From an uncultured Christensenella sp. (GTDB taxonomy: Bacteria; Bacillota; Clostridia; Christensenellales; UBA1242): 13,193 nucleotides of DNA. The notes below the pieces were generated by a model. The model was not told the DNA's origin and searched no databases. It saw only the letters and a list, made by a program, of their open reading frames with translations. Below, piece by piece: positions 7,493 through 12,956 of the stretch (positions are counted from its first letter, which is position 1; each line of letters starts with the position of its first letter). Made by a program: the position numbers and the translations under genes. The stretch spans positions 1 to 13,193 of the forward strand of contig CASEYA010000058.1 of NCBI GenBank assembly GCA_949291975.1. Direction: 5' to 3'.

Positions 7493-8320
7493 CTAGTTTG
7501 CTCTCTTAATTATCATTCTACTGCTTGGCTTACGCTTGTTGCGTGTTTTCTTTCCAAGAGTTGGTTTACCCCAAGGTGTGCTAGGGCTTGGTCGACCGAT
7601 TGGCGCTTTCGATTCACCACCACCATGTGGGTGGTCAACAGGGTTCATAACACTACCACGAACGGTTGGTCTGATTCCCTTGTGACGATTGATTCCCGCC
7701 TTTCCAATTTTGACAAGTTCGTGGTCAATATTGCCCACTTGTCCGATTGTTGCACGACATTTTGATGAAACCATGCGCATCTCTCCACTTGGAAGTTCAA
7801 GAGTTGCATGAGTTCCTTCTTTTGCAACAAGTCTTGCAGAATTTCCTGCACTGCGAACCATTTGTCCGCCTTTTCCTGGTTGAAATTCAATGTTGTGAAT
7901 AACAGTTCCAACTGGCATATCTGCCATTGCCATTGCGTTTCCAACTTTGATTTCACTTCCTGCGCCACTTTGAACAATTTGACCAACGGTTAAGCCAAGT
8001 GGTGCAAGAATGTATCTCTTTTCACCGTCGGCATAATGCAAAAGTGCTATGTATGCACTACGGTTTGGGTCATATTCAATGCTTGCAACTTTTGCTGGAA
8101 CACCATCTTTGTTTCTTTTGAAGTCAATCACACGATATTTTCTTCTAACACCGCCACCTTGATGACGAACAGTAATTCTGCCTTGGTTGTTGCGACCTGC
8201 TTTGCTGTTAACTGTTCTTAAAAGACTTGATTCAGGCTTGTTTGTTGTGATTTCTTCAAATGTTGGTCTAACCATATGACGCATAGAAGGTGTGATTGGT
8301 CTATATCTTTTAACTGCCAT
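7493..8320 (-). CDS. rplB: Large subunit ribosomal protein uL2
   Basis: uL2 is the largest conserved 50S protein, needed for subunit joining and peptidyl transferase activity. The product of 275 residues has the family length. It contains [33 protein letters not shown] (quoted by its core [14 protein letters not shown]), [31 protein letters not shown], and the C-terminal block [22 protein letters not shown] with [16 protein letters not shown]. The VDHPHGGGE motif includes the His linked to peptidyl transferase function in bacterial uL2. The start is supported by TAGGAGGTATAAAAATG, whose TAG is the rplW stop. Its own TAG stop lies in the TAGGAG used by rpsS. Confidence 0.99.
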   Translation of the reverse strand: MAVKRYRPITPSMRHMVRPTFEEITTNKPESSLLRTVNSKAGRNNQGRITVRHQGGGVRRKYRVIDFKRNKDGVPAKVASIEYDPNRSAYIALLHYADGEKRYILAPLGLTVGQIVQSGAGSEIKVGNAMAMADMPVGTVIHNIEFQPGKGGQMVRSAGNSARLVAKEGTHATLELPSGEMRMVSSKCRATIGQVGNIDHELVKIGKAGINRHKGIRPTVRGSVMNPVDHPHGGGESKAPIGRPSPSTPWGKPTLGKKTRNKRKPSSRMIIKRAN

Positions 8321-8331
8321 TTTTATACCTC

Positions 8332-8625
8332 CTATGATAAGCTCTCAAAGAATGCTATTGGCTTGCTGTCTTTCTTTAAGGTTACAATTGCCTTTTTGAT
8401 TGAACTTGTATAGCCACTAACTCTTCCGTGACGCTTTTTTGGTTTTTTTGCTGTGATTGAAGTGTTTACGCTGTCAACTTGAACGCCAAACATTTCTTCA
8501 ACTGCGAGTTTGATTTGTTCTTTTGTGGAGTTTTTGTCCACTACGAACCAATATTTTTTTGCTTTTATATCAGAGTATGCTTTTTCTGATAATAAAGGTT
8601 TGATAATAATTTTATTTGCTTCCAT
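8332..8625 (-). CDS. rplW: Large subunit ribosomal protein uL23
   Basis: uL23 lies at the tunnel exit and is the main docking point for trigger factor and SRP. The 97-residue product begins [17 protein letters not shown], the usual I-x-x-P-x-x-[ST]-E-K motif, followed by [29 protein letters not shown] (quoted by parts) and [20 protein letters not shown], with the conserved basic loop and KKAIVTL strand. The length is normal. The start lies inside the end of rplD, giving a 14-nt overlap in a different frame, with AGGAGG nine bases before the ATG in the rplD coding sequence. This arrangement suggests coupled translation of uL4 and uL23. The TAG stop is part of the rplB ribosome-binding site. 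Confidence 0.98.
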   Translation of the reverse strand: MEANKIIIKPLLSEKAYSDIKAKKYWFVVDKNSTKEQIKLAVEEMFGVQVDSVNTSITAKKPKKRHGRVSGYTSSIKKAIVTLKKDSKPIAFFESLS

Positions 8626-9250
8626 CAGTATAAGCCTCCTCTAATTTTTTGATTGCGTTTTGTGTGAACAAAATTCTGTTATTTGCCACAACTTCATATG
8701 TGTTAAGAAGGTCATAGTTCACAACGCTTACCTTTGGCAAGTTTCTGCAAGCAAGCATAACATTTTCGTTTGGTTCATCAAGAACAACAAGAACGCTTTT
8801 GTCAAACTTGAACGCATCAAGAACTTTTACCATTTGTTTTGTTTTGTTTGTTTTGAATGTGAATTTATCAACAACTGTGATTTCTTTTTGTGCAAGTTTT
8901 TCACTCAAAGCACTGCAAAATGCAATTCTCTTTGCTGTTTTGTTGACCTTTTGTGAAAAGTCTCGTGGTTTAAGGGCAAATGCCATTCCACCTTTTATCC
9001 ATTGTGGGCCACGACGGCTTCCCTGTCTTGCACGACCTGTGTGTTTTTGTCTCCAAGGCTTTCTTGCTCGTCCTCGAACTTCACCTCGGTTAAGTGTGCT
9101 TTTTGTTCCTTGTCTTTGGTTTGCAAGGTATGCAACCACCACTTGATGAATAAGTGCTTCGTTATAAGGAGCTTTGAAAACAGCATCACTTAATTTAATC
9201 GAGCCAACTTCTTGGGCTTTCATATCATAAACTTTTGTTGTTACAGACAT
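8612..9250 (-). CDS. rplD: Large subunit ribosomal protein uL4
   Basis: uL4 binds 23S rRNA domain I and sends a long loop into the peptide exit tunnel opposite uL22. In gamma-proteobacteria it also represses its own operon through the S10 leader; whether it does so here is unknown. The 212-residue product has the family length. The tunnel loop falls at about residues 50-95: TLNRGEVRGRARKPWRQK, then TGRARQGSRRGPQW. Position 70 is His, so the usual KPWRQKGTGRAR reads KPWRQKHTGRAR. The C-terminal globular half carries ITVVDKF, FKFDKSVLVVLDE, NLPKVSVVNYDLLNTYEVV (quoted in part) and the usual Leu-Glu end. An AAGGAG lies 7 nt before the ATG. The end of the gene overlaps rplW by 14 nt. Confidence 0.98.
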   Translation of the reverse strand: MSVTTKVYDMKAQEVGSIKLSDAVFKAPYNEALIHQVVVAYLANQRQGTKSTLNRGEVRGRARKPWRQKHTGRARQGSRRGPQWIKGGMAFALKPRDFSQKVNKTAKRIAFCSALSEKLAQKEITVVDKFTFKTNKTKQMVKVLDAFKFDKSVLVVLDEPNENVMLACRNLPKVSVVNYDLLNTYEVVANNRILFTQNAIKKLEEAYTDGSK

Positions 9251-9267
9251 TTTCTTTCTCCTTATTA

Positions 9268-9900
9268 TTATCTGGCTTTAACTGCATTTCTCAGCATAAC
9301 CACACCATTGCGTGGACCTGGAATTGCGCCCTTAACCAAAATTAAATTTCTTTCGCCATCAACCCTTACGACCTCAAGGTTTTGAATGGTAACTTGTGTT
9401 CCACCATAGCGTCCGGCCATCTTTTTGCCTTTGAAAACTTTTCCAATTCCTGGACCACTTCCAAGAGATTGGTGGCGGTGAATTTTATATCCACCGTGAG
9501 TGTTGTCTTGATGCTTCATGTTCCAACGGTAAAGTGAACCTGTGAACCCTCTTCCACGAGAGTCTGCAATTGCATCAACTTTATCTCCATCTTTGAAGAT
9601 ATCACATTTGATTTCTTGCCCAACAGTGTAAGCTGATGTGTCATCAAAGCGGAATTCTTTGAGCATTCTCTTTGGGGCAACTCCTGCCTTTTTGAACACT
9701 CCTTGTCTTGGTTTGTTTACCAAGTTTTCTCTTATCTCTCCATAAGCAACAACAAGTGCATTGTAACCATCTTTGTCTTCATTCTTGATTTGAACGATAA
9801 CATTTGGAGTTGTTTCCACAACAGTAACAGGAATTACAACACCTTTTGGAGAGAAAACTTGTGTCATTCCAAGTTTTTTACCTAAAATTGCTTTGTTCAT
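9268..9900 (-). CDS. rplC: Large subunit ribosomal protein uL3
   Basis: uL3 is an early assembly protein whose extended loop reaches towards the peptidyl transferase centre. The N-terminus MNKAILGKKLGMTQVF is diagnostic. Further matches are VTVVETTPNVIVQIK, GQEIKCDIFKDGDKVD, RGRGFTGSLYRWN, and the C-terminal GKVFKGKKMAGRYGGTQVT, VVRVDGERNLILVKGAIPGP. The product has 210 residues, as expected. The central loop (MKHQDNTHGGYKIHRHQSLGSGPG) is less typical: the common RxPGSIG segment reads RHQSLGSGPGIG. I regard this as clade variation. The start is supported by GGGAG about 8 nt upstream, in a 26-nt gap after rpsJ. The gene ends in TAA. Confidence 0.98.
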   Translation of the reverse strand: MNKAILGKKLGMTQVFSPKGVVIPVTVVETTPNVIVQIKNEDKDGYNALVVAYGEIRENLVNKPRQGVFKKAGVAPKRMLKEFRFDDTSAYTVGQEIKCDIFKDGDKVDAIADSRGRGFTGSLYRWNMKHQDNTHGGYKIHRHQSLGSGPGIGKVFKGKKMAGRYGGTQVTIQNLEVVRVDGERNLILVKGAIPGPRNGVVMLRNAVKAR

Positions 9901-9926
9901 AACTTTTTCTCCCTTTTGTTACTTAT

Positions 9927-10235
9927 TTAAAGTTTAATTTTGATATCTACGCCAGCAGGCAAATCAAGTTTAGACAATGTGTCCATTGTTTTGCTTGTTG
10001 GGCTGAAAATGTCGATAAGTCTTTTGTGAGTTCTTATTTCGAATTGCTCACGGCTGTCTTTATCAACATGTGGTGAGCGCAAAACTGTTACAATTTCCTT
10101 GTCGGTTGGCAGAGGAATTGGTCCAGAGAATTTGCAACCCGATTTTGTGGCAGCATCGATGATTCGAGCGGCTGCTTGGTCAATCAAACTGTGGTCAAAT
10201 GATTTAAGTTTGATTCTGATTTTTTGTGTAGACAT
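9927..10235 (-). CDS. rpsJ: Small subunit ribosomal protein uS10 (NusE), first gene of the operon
   Basis: uS10 is a 30S head protein and, as NusE, takes part in transcription antitermination and transcription-translation coupling by binding NusB and NusG. The 102-residue product has the exact family length and pattern: [47 protein letters not shown] (quoted by ends [10 protein letters not shown] and [13 protein letters not shown]), [20 protein letters not shown] and the end [11 protein letters not shown]. The start is fixed by AAGGAGGGGTGTATG. Upstream lie a structured leader of about 260 nt and a near-consensus promoter, so this is the first gene of the S10-spc transcription unit. Confidence 0.99.
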   Translation of the reverse strand: MSTQKIRIKLKSFDHSLIDQAAARIIDAATKSGCKFSGPIPLPTDKEIVTVLRSPHVDKDSREQFEIRTHKRLIDIFSPTSKTMDTLSKLDLPAGVDIKIKL

Positions 10236-10498
10236 ACACCCCTCCTTATAAAGTCAAACATTCCAAACATTTCTGAACAACTTTCAACTGCTGATACACC
10301 TAAAATTCAAAACACTTCTAGGCAATCTCAACTTTTGTTAAAAGTTTATCACAGAGTATACACTCCCGTGTGTGTCCAGCCTATGAGCAAAAAAAATATT
10401 TTCGTTTGGCGCAGTGCTTTTGCACCACTTGTCCGCATAAATTCTCTCTAAAAGTCGCATTTTAGAGTAACTTTATGCATCAACCCGCTCATAAAGAT
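10236..10498 (-). promoter_or_regulatory. 5' leader of the S10-spc operon (structured untranslated RNA)
   Basis: From the expected transcription start near 10498 to the rpsJ start codon the transcript would carry about 260 untranslated nucleotides, far longer than needed for initiation. The first 110 or so nucleotides form a closed three-way junction (separate entry). After it come three simpler hairpins: 10350-10372 (stem GAGT/ACTC extended by CACA/TGTG), 10330-10346 (AACTTTT/AAAAGTT, a perfect 7-bp stem) and 10299-10322 (7 bp with one G-U pair). The ribosome-binding site AAGGAGG lies 5 nt from the ATG and is not inside any of these hairpins. Long leaders before rpsJ are known to regulate ribosomal protein operons, in E. 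coli through L4. The folding is by eye, and the ligand is unknown. Confidence 0.8.
10382..10493 (-). ncRNA. Three-way-junction RNA element in the rpsJ leader
   Basis: On the transcribed strand, TATGAGC (10493-10487) can pair with GCTCATA (10388-10382), closing a domain of 112 nt. Inside it are two hairpins. The first joins GCATAAA (10478-10472) to TTTATGC (10441-10435). It then continues, through a four-by-four internal loop, into an 8-bp stem, CTCTAAAA (10467-10460) with TTTTAGAG (10453-10446), capped by a six-base loop. The second is GTGGTGC (10428-10422) with GCACTGC (10417-10411), including two wobble pairs, with an AAAA loop. The junction strands are GGGTTGAT, GGACAA and a segment from 10410 to 10389 that ends in eight U residues. 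This is a by-eye fold. It resembles autoregulatory ribosomal protein leaders in general, but I cannot assign a known class. Confidence 0.7.
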
Positions 10499-10504
10499 AG
10501 TGTC

Positions 10505-10533
10505 ATTATACTACAAATAAAGGCTAATTGCAA
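10505..10533 (-). promoter_or_regulatory. Sigma-70/SigA-type promoter of the S10-spc operon
   Basis: The -35 element is TTGCAA (10533-10528), the spacer is exactly 17 nt, and the -10 element is the perfect TATAAT (10510-10505). Transcription should start near 10498. The 25-30 bases just upstream of the -35 element are runs of A and T (AAAAAATTTTGAAAAAACAC), which fits an UP element bound by the RNA polymerase alpha subunit. Such strength is expected for a ribosomal protein operon. No equally good promoter was found elsewhere in the intergenic region. Confidence 0.88.
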
Positions 10534-10696
10534 GTGTTTTTTCAAAATTTTTTAAAAAGTTTTTTACCCTGAAAAATATTACTAACAAACCATAAATTTA
10601 CAAAAAACATTAACAAAAATATTAACTTTTTCTTTTCATATATATAATATTTTATCATTAACTTTCTTTTTAATAAAAATATTTTAAAACTTAAAG
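10534..10696. other. AT-rich intergenic spacer
   Basis: This stretch between the terminator of the upstream gene and the S10 promoter is made almost wholly of A/T runs. It contains no open reading frame that looks like a gene, no tRNA-like fold and no clear repeat family. The motif CATTAAC or ATTAAC recurs three times (10609, 10621 and 10656 regions) without regular spacing, which I treat as chance in such AT-rich DNA. The part nearest the promoter probably acts as an UP element. Confidence 0.6.
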
Positions 10697-10728
10697 AAAA
10701 AAGAGCCTAATTTTTAATATTAGATTCT
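10697..10728 (-). terminator. Intrinsic terminator of the 364-residue hypothetical gene
   Basis: Eight bases after the TAA stop at 10736-10738, the transcribed strand reads AGAATCTAAT (10728-10719), a 7-base loop, and ATTAGGCTCT (10711-10702). These form a 10-bp stem with one A-C mismatch and one wobble pair, followed by six T residues (10702-10697, the first shared with the stem end). The other side also carries T runs on the plus strand, so it could terminate in both directions, although no plus-strand gene leads into it. The stem is AT-rich and so of moderate strength. It separates the pfkA unit from the S10 operon. Confidence 0.72.
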
Positions 10729-10735
10729 TTTATTT

Positions 10736-11830
10736 TTACAATGCAATCTGCACTTCCTTTTTGTCTTTGCCTAAAATTTCTGCTTTTGATAGTTTTTCGC
10801 TTGGGACATAAACAACATCAAGTTCAGAATTTAAAAGTGGAACATCAAACACATCTGCTATTTCTTGGCACATTGCAAAATCAGGGCTATCCGTTTTTAA
10901 ATTACGAGCAATAAGTCCAATTGCAAATTTTAATGGAACACCGCCAGGAATAGCAACCCAATCAGGATAATAAGTTGCAACCTTCTTTGCATTTCTACTT
11001 TGTTTAGCAATCCCGTCAAAAAGCGAAATTTGTTCAGCACTCAAATTTTTCAAATATTCTGTATTATCATTATTTCTCATATATTCAAAAAAGTCATTTT
11101 CTAAAAGTTTTTTAAGGTCCTGATTTGACGCATCAAGAATTAAAGTAAAATTTGGGTGCTTTGCATTAACTGGTAAATTTATACTTACATCATGTTCCAA
11201 AAAATTATCTTTTGACCCTTTTATTTTATTGGTTTTTACAAAAAAACTACACATAAAACCTTCTTCCATAACTTCCGTTTGCCCAAACCACTCACTTGCG
11301 AGAATTCCTAAATCTTTCCTGCTTTCATATTCTTCAATGTTCTCAGAAAATTTAAAATTATGAACTAAAAAATCACCATTAAAATCACCATTCTTGTCTT
11401 TTAGTGGAAGTGAAGCATTTTTACTTCTGCCATCTTCCGCATCGTGCATTATCTTTTTAATATATTCCACTTTTGGTTTCCAAAATGTTTTAAGGTCAGA
11501 GATATGTTTATAATATCCTTGTCGAGACTTTTCATCCATAAGACTCAAAATTTTATCTCCAACTTGCATGTGCACACTTGGAGTCCAAACAATATCCCCA
11601 TCTTTATCACGAAATTGCATTAAAAATTCTTCATACTCGGGTAATGCCGTTACTCTATAATAATCTTCTTTATAATGCGTCCTTAAAAAATTTCCTCTGT
11701 CTTTACTGTCTCTATCAAAAAAATCTAAAAGATTATCTGAATACTCAAGTTCTTTTATATTATTTTCTTGTAAGCCCGTTTCGTGCATTCCAACATTTAT
11801 ACCTTTTCCCAAATGGTAAGTTTTTTTCAC
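10736..11830 (-). CDS. Conserved-looking protein of unknown function (364 residues)
   Basis: I do not recognise this protein. With the GTG start it has 364 residues, no signal peptide, no membrane span and no cysteine metal motif, and is probably cytosolic. It is rich in Lys, Asp, Glu and Asn with four Trp residues. The first half includes a Tyr/Trp-rich part (TYRV-type region 57-120 with VWTPSVHMQVGDKI at 81-94) and a turn-rich DKNGDFNGDF at 145-154. The most structured-looking block is YYPDWVAIPGGVPLKFAIGL at 287-306, hydrophobic and Gly/Pro-rich. An ATG at 11860 would add ten residues, but no ribosome-binding site precedes it, whereas AAAGGAG lies 6 nt before the GTG at 11830. The gene follows pfkA by 90 nt with no terminator or clear promoter between them, so it is probably co-transcribed. 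A terminator follows. Confidence 0.85.
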   Translation of the reverse strand: MKKTYHLGKGINVGMHETGLQENNIKELEYSDNLLDFFDRDSKDRGNFLRTHYKEDYYRVTALPEYEEFLMQFRDKDGDIVWTPSVHMQVGDKILSLMDEKSRQGYYKHISDLKTFWKPKVEYIKKIMHDAEDGRSKNASLPLKDKNGDFNGDFLVHNFKFSENIEEYESRKDLGILASEWFGQTEVMEEGFMCSFFVKTNKIKGSKDNFLEHDVSINLPVNAKHPNFTLILDASNQDLKKLLENDFFEYMRNNDNTEYLKNLSAEQISLFDGIAKQSRNAKKVATYYPDWVAIPGGVPLKFAIGLIARNLKTDSPDFAMCQEIADVFDVPLLNSELDVVYVPSEKLSKAEILGKDKKEVQIAL

Positions 11831-11836
11831 ATTGTT

Positions 11837-11843
11837 CTCCTTT
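11837..11843 (-). promoter_or_regulatory. Shine-Dalgarno that fixes a GTG start
   Basis: AAAGGAG stands six bases before GTG at 11830-11828 and then leads into KKTYHLGKG. The in-frame ATG at 11860 lies upstream of this site and has only AT-rich sequence before it. An ATG that overlaps the GTG by one base is out of frame and meets TGA at once. Confidence 0.85.
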
Positions 11844-11920
11844 ATATCATTAAATATCATATGATTAAAATCTTTTAAAATCCATCAAAACAAAAGACAA
11901 CAACTATTTATCATAAACTT

Positions 11921-12901
11921 TTAATTATAGGTTTCATATTTTTTAAGTCTTATGAATGTATGCCAAACATCCTCTCTGAATTTTCTTTTTGCTTTGACTG
12001 CTTTTTCAAGAGGAATTAGTTTTATATTGTCATCTTTTAGTGCTGTTACAACCCCAAAAGCGCCACTCAATACACATTCAACAGCAGATACACCCATTCT
12101 TATTGCTAAAAGCCTGTCTTGCATTGTTGGCTTTCCTCCCCGCTGATAATATCCAGCAATTATTGCACGACATTCCTTTTTATAGGTTGCCTCAACCTTT
12201 TTGGCAATTTCGTTTATATCAAACTGATGTTCTGCAACCACCACAGTTGGAGAATCATTGTGTGCTTTAAGTTGTTTTCCAATTTCACGAATAATCTTTT
12301 CTGCTGATTGTTTTTTCTCTGGAATCACTATAATATCGCTTTCACTGCACATTCCACTGTATAATGCTATATCTCCGCAATATCTGCCCATAACTTCAAC
12401 AAGCAAAATTCTTCTGTTAGTTTTCATGGTTTCTTGAACATTGTCAATCAAATCAACAGCATTATTTGCTGCTGTATCAAAGCCAATTGAACGGTCTGAA
12501 CAAGGAACATCATTGTCTATTGTGCAAGGAATAGCAATAACGTCAATGCCCAAGTTTTTAAGGTCAAGAGAGCCACGAACAGAACCATCACCGCCAAGCA
12601 CAATCAGTGCATCAACTTTGTTTTTCCTTAAAACATCCTTTGCTTTTTGTCGTTTCTGCTCGTCGGTAAAATCTTTGCTTCTTCCCGCATAAATAATGCT
12701 TCCACCAAGATTAAAACACAAATCTACATCTTCGCTTGTTAATTTTTTTGACTTATTTTCCAATAATCCTTGAAAGCCACCCAAAAACGCAACAACTTCT
12801 AGCCCATTTCTTTCGGCAGTTGTTACCACTGTTTTGATACAAGCATTCATCCCCTGTGCATCTCCACCACTGGTTAAAATTCCTATTATTTTTTTCTTCA
12901 T
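11921..12901 (-). CDS. pfkA: 6-phosphofructokinase (ATP-type, PfkA family)
   Basis: PfkA phosphorylates fructose 6-phosphate to fructose 1,6-bisphosphate, the committed step of glycolysis, in the cytosol. Family motifs in the 326-residue product are LTSGGDAQGMNA (10-20), GGSIIYAGRSKDF (66-78), VLGGDGS (101-107), TIDND (127-131, with the catalytic-base Asp129), GFDTA, VEVMGRYCGDIAL (168-180), VAEH (222-225) and QRGGKPTMQDR (253-263). Gly106 matches ATP- rather than pyrophosphate-using enzymes. Substrate-binding Arg164, Arg173, Arg245 and Arg254 are present by alignment with E. coli. Oddities are Gln16 for Pro, Cys126 for the usual Gly (Lys in PPi enzymes), and Tyr251 where E. coli has His249. 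The effector-site residues Arg21, Arg25 and Arg54 of E. coli appear as Lys, Thr and Lys. AGAGG precedes the ATG, and a promoter lies just upstream. Confidence 0.93.
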   Translation of the reverse strand: MKKKIIGILTSGGDAQGMNACIKTVVTTAERNGLEVVAFLGGFQGLLENKSKKLTSEDVDLCFNLGGSIIYAGRSKDFTDEQKRQKAKDVLRKNKVDALIVLGGDGSVRGSLDLKNLGIDVIAIPCTIDNDVPCSDRSIGFDTAANNAVDLIDNVQETMKTNRRILLVEVMGRYCGDIALYSGMCSESDIIVIPEKKQSAEKIIREIGKQLKAHNDSPTVVVAEHQFDINEIAKKVEATYKKECRAIIAGYYQRGGKPTMQDRLLAIRMGVSAVECVLSGAFGVVTALKDDNIKLIPLEKAVKAKRKFREDVWHTFIRLKKYETYN

Positions 12902-12918
12902 TTTTCCCTCTTTTTATC

Positions 12919-12947
12919 ATTATATATAAACTTTTCATAACAATCAA
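12919..12947 (-). promoter_or_regulatory. Promoter of pfkA
   Basis: The gap between the upstream stop codon and pfkA contains TTGATT (12947-12942), a 17-nt spacer and a perfect TATAAT (12924-12919). Transcription would start near 12912, leaving an untranslated leader of only about 10 nt that holds AGAGG. The promoter would uncouple pfkA from the upstream gene. The gap is AT-rich, so a chance match is possible, but spacing and both hexamers are good. Confidence 0.72.
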
Positions 12948-12956
12948 GCAATAATG

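Noticed and set aside
8799..9146. A 115-codon plus-strand open frame inside rplD
   Set aside because: It is antisense to a highly conserved gene, and its composition is that of a shadow frame.
1..10235. Internal terminators or promoters within the S10-spc operon
   Set aside because: Intergenic gaps are at most 27 nt and are filled by ribosome-binding sites; no hairpin followed by a T-run was seen in them.
10448..10480. A 10-codon frame (MHKVTLKCDF, TAG stop) in the rpsJ leader
   Set aside because: There is only a weak GAGCGGG before it, and its bases are fully accounted for by the perfect helices of the leader. A leader peptide is possible but unsupported.
10609..10662. Repeated CATTAAC/ATTAAC words in the spacer
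   Set aside because: Irregular spacing and very AT-rich surroundings make chance likely, and no symmetry suggests an operator.
11831..11860. The upstream ATG at 11860 as the start of the hypothetical gene
   Set aside because: No Shine-Dalgarno precedes it, and the AAAGGAG for the GTG start would then lie within the coding region.
536..12901. Reading TGA as tryptophan (code 4), suggested by the AT-rich, Mollicutes-like composition and the absence of TGA stops
   Set aside because: All conserved proteins are full length under the standard code, and tryptophan codons that I checked (uL2, uS3, uS19, uL4, uL22, PfkA) are TGG.
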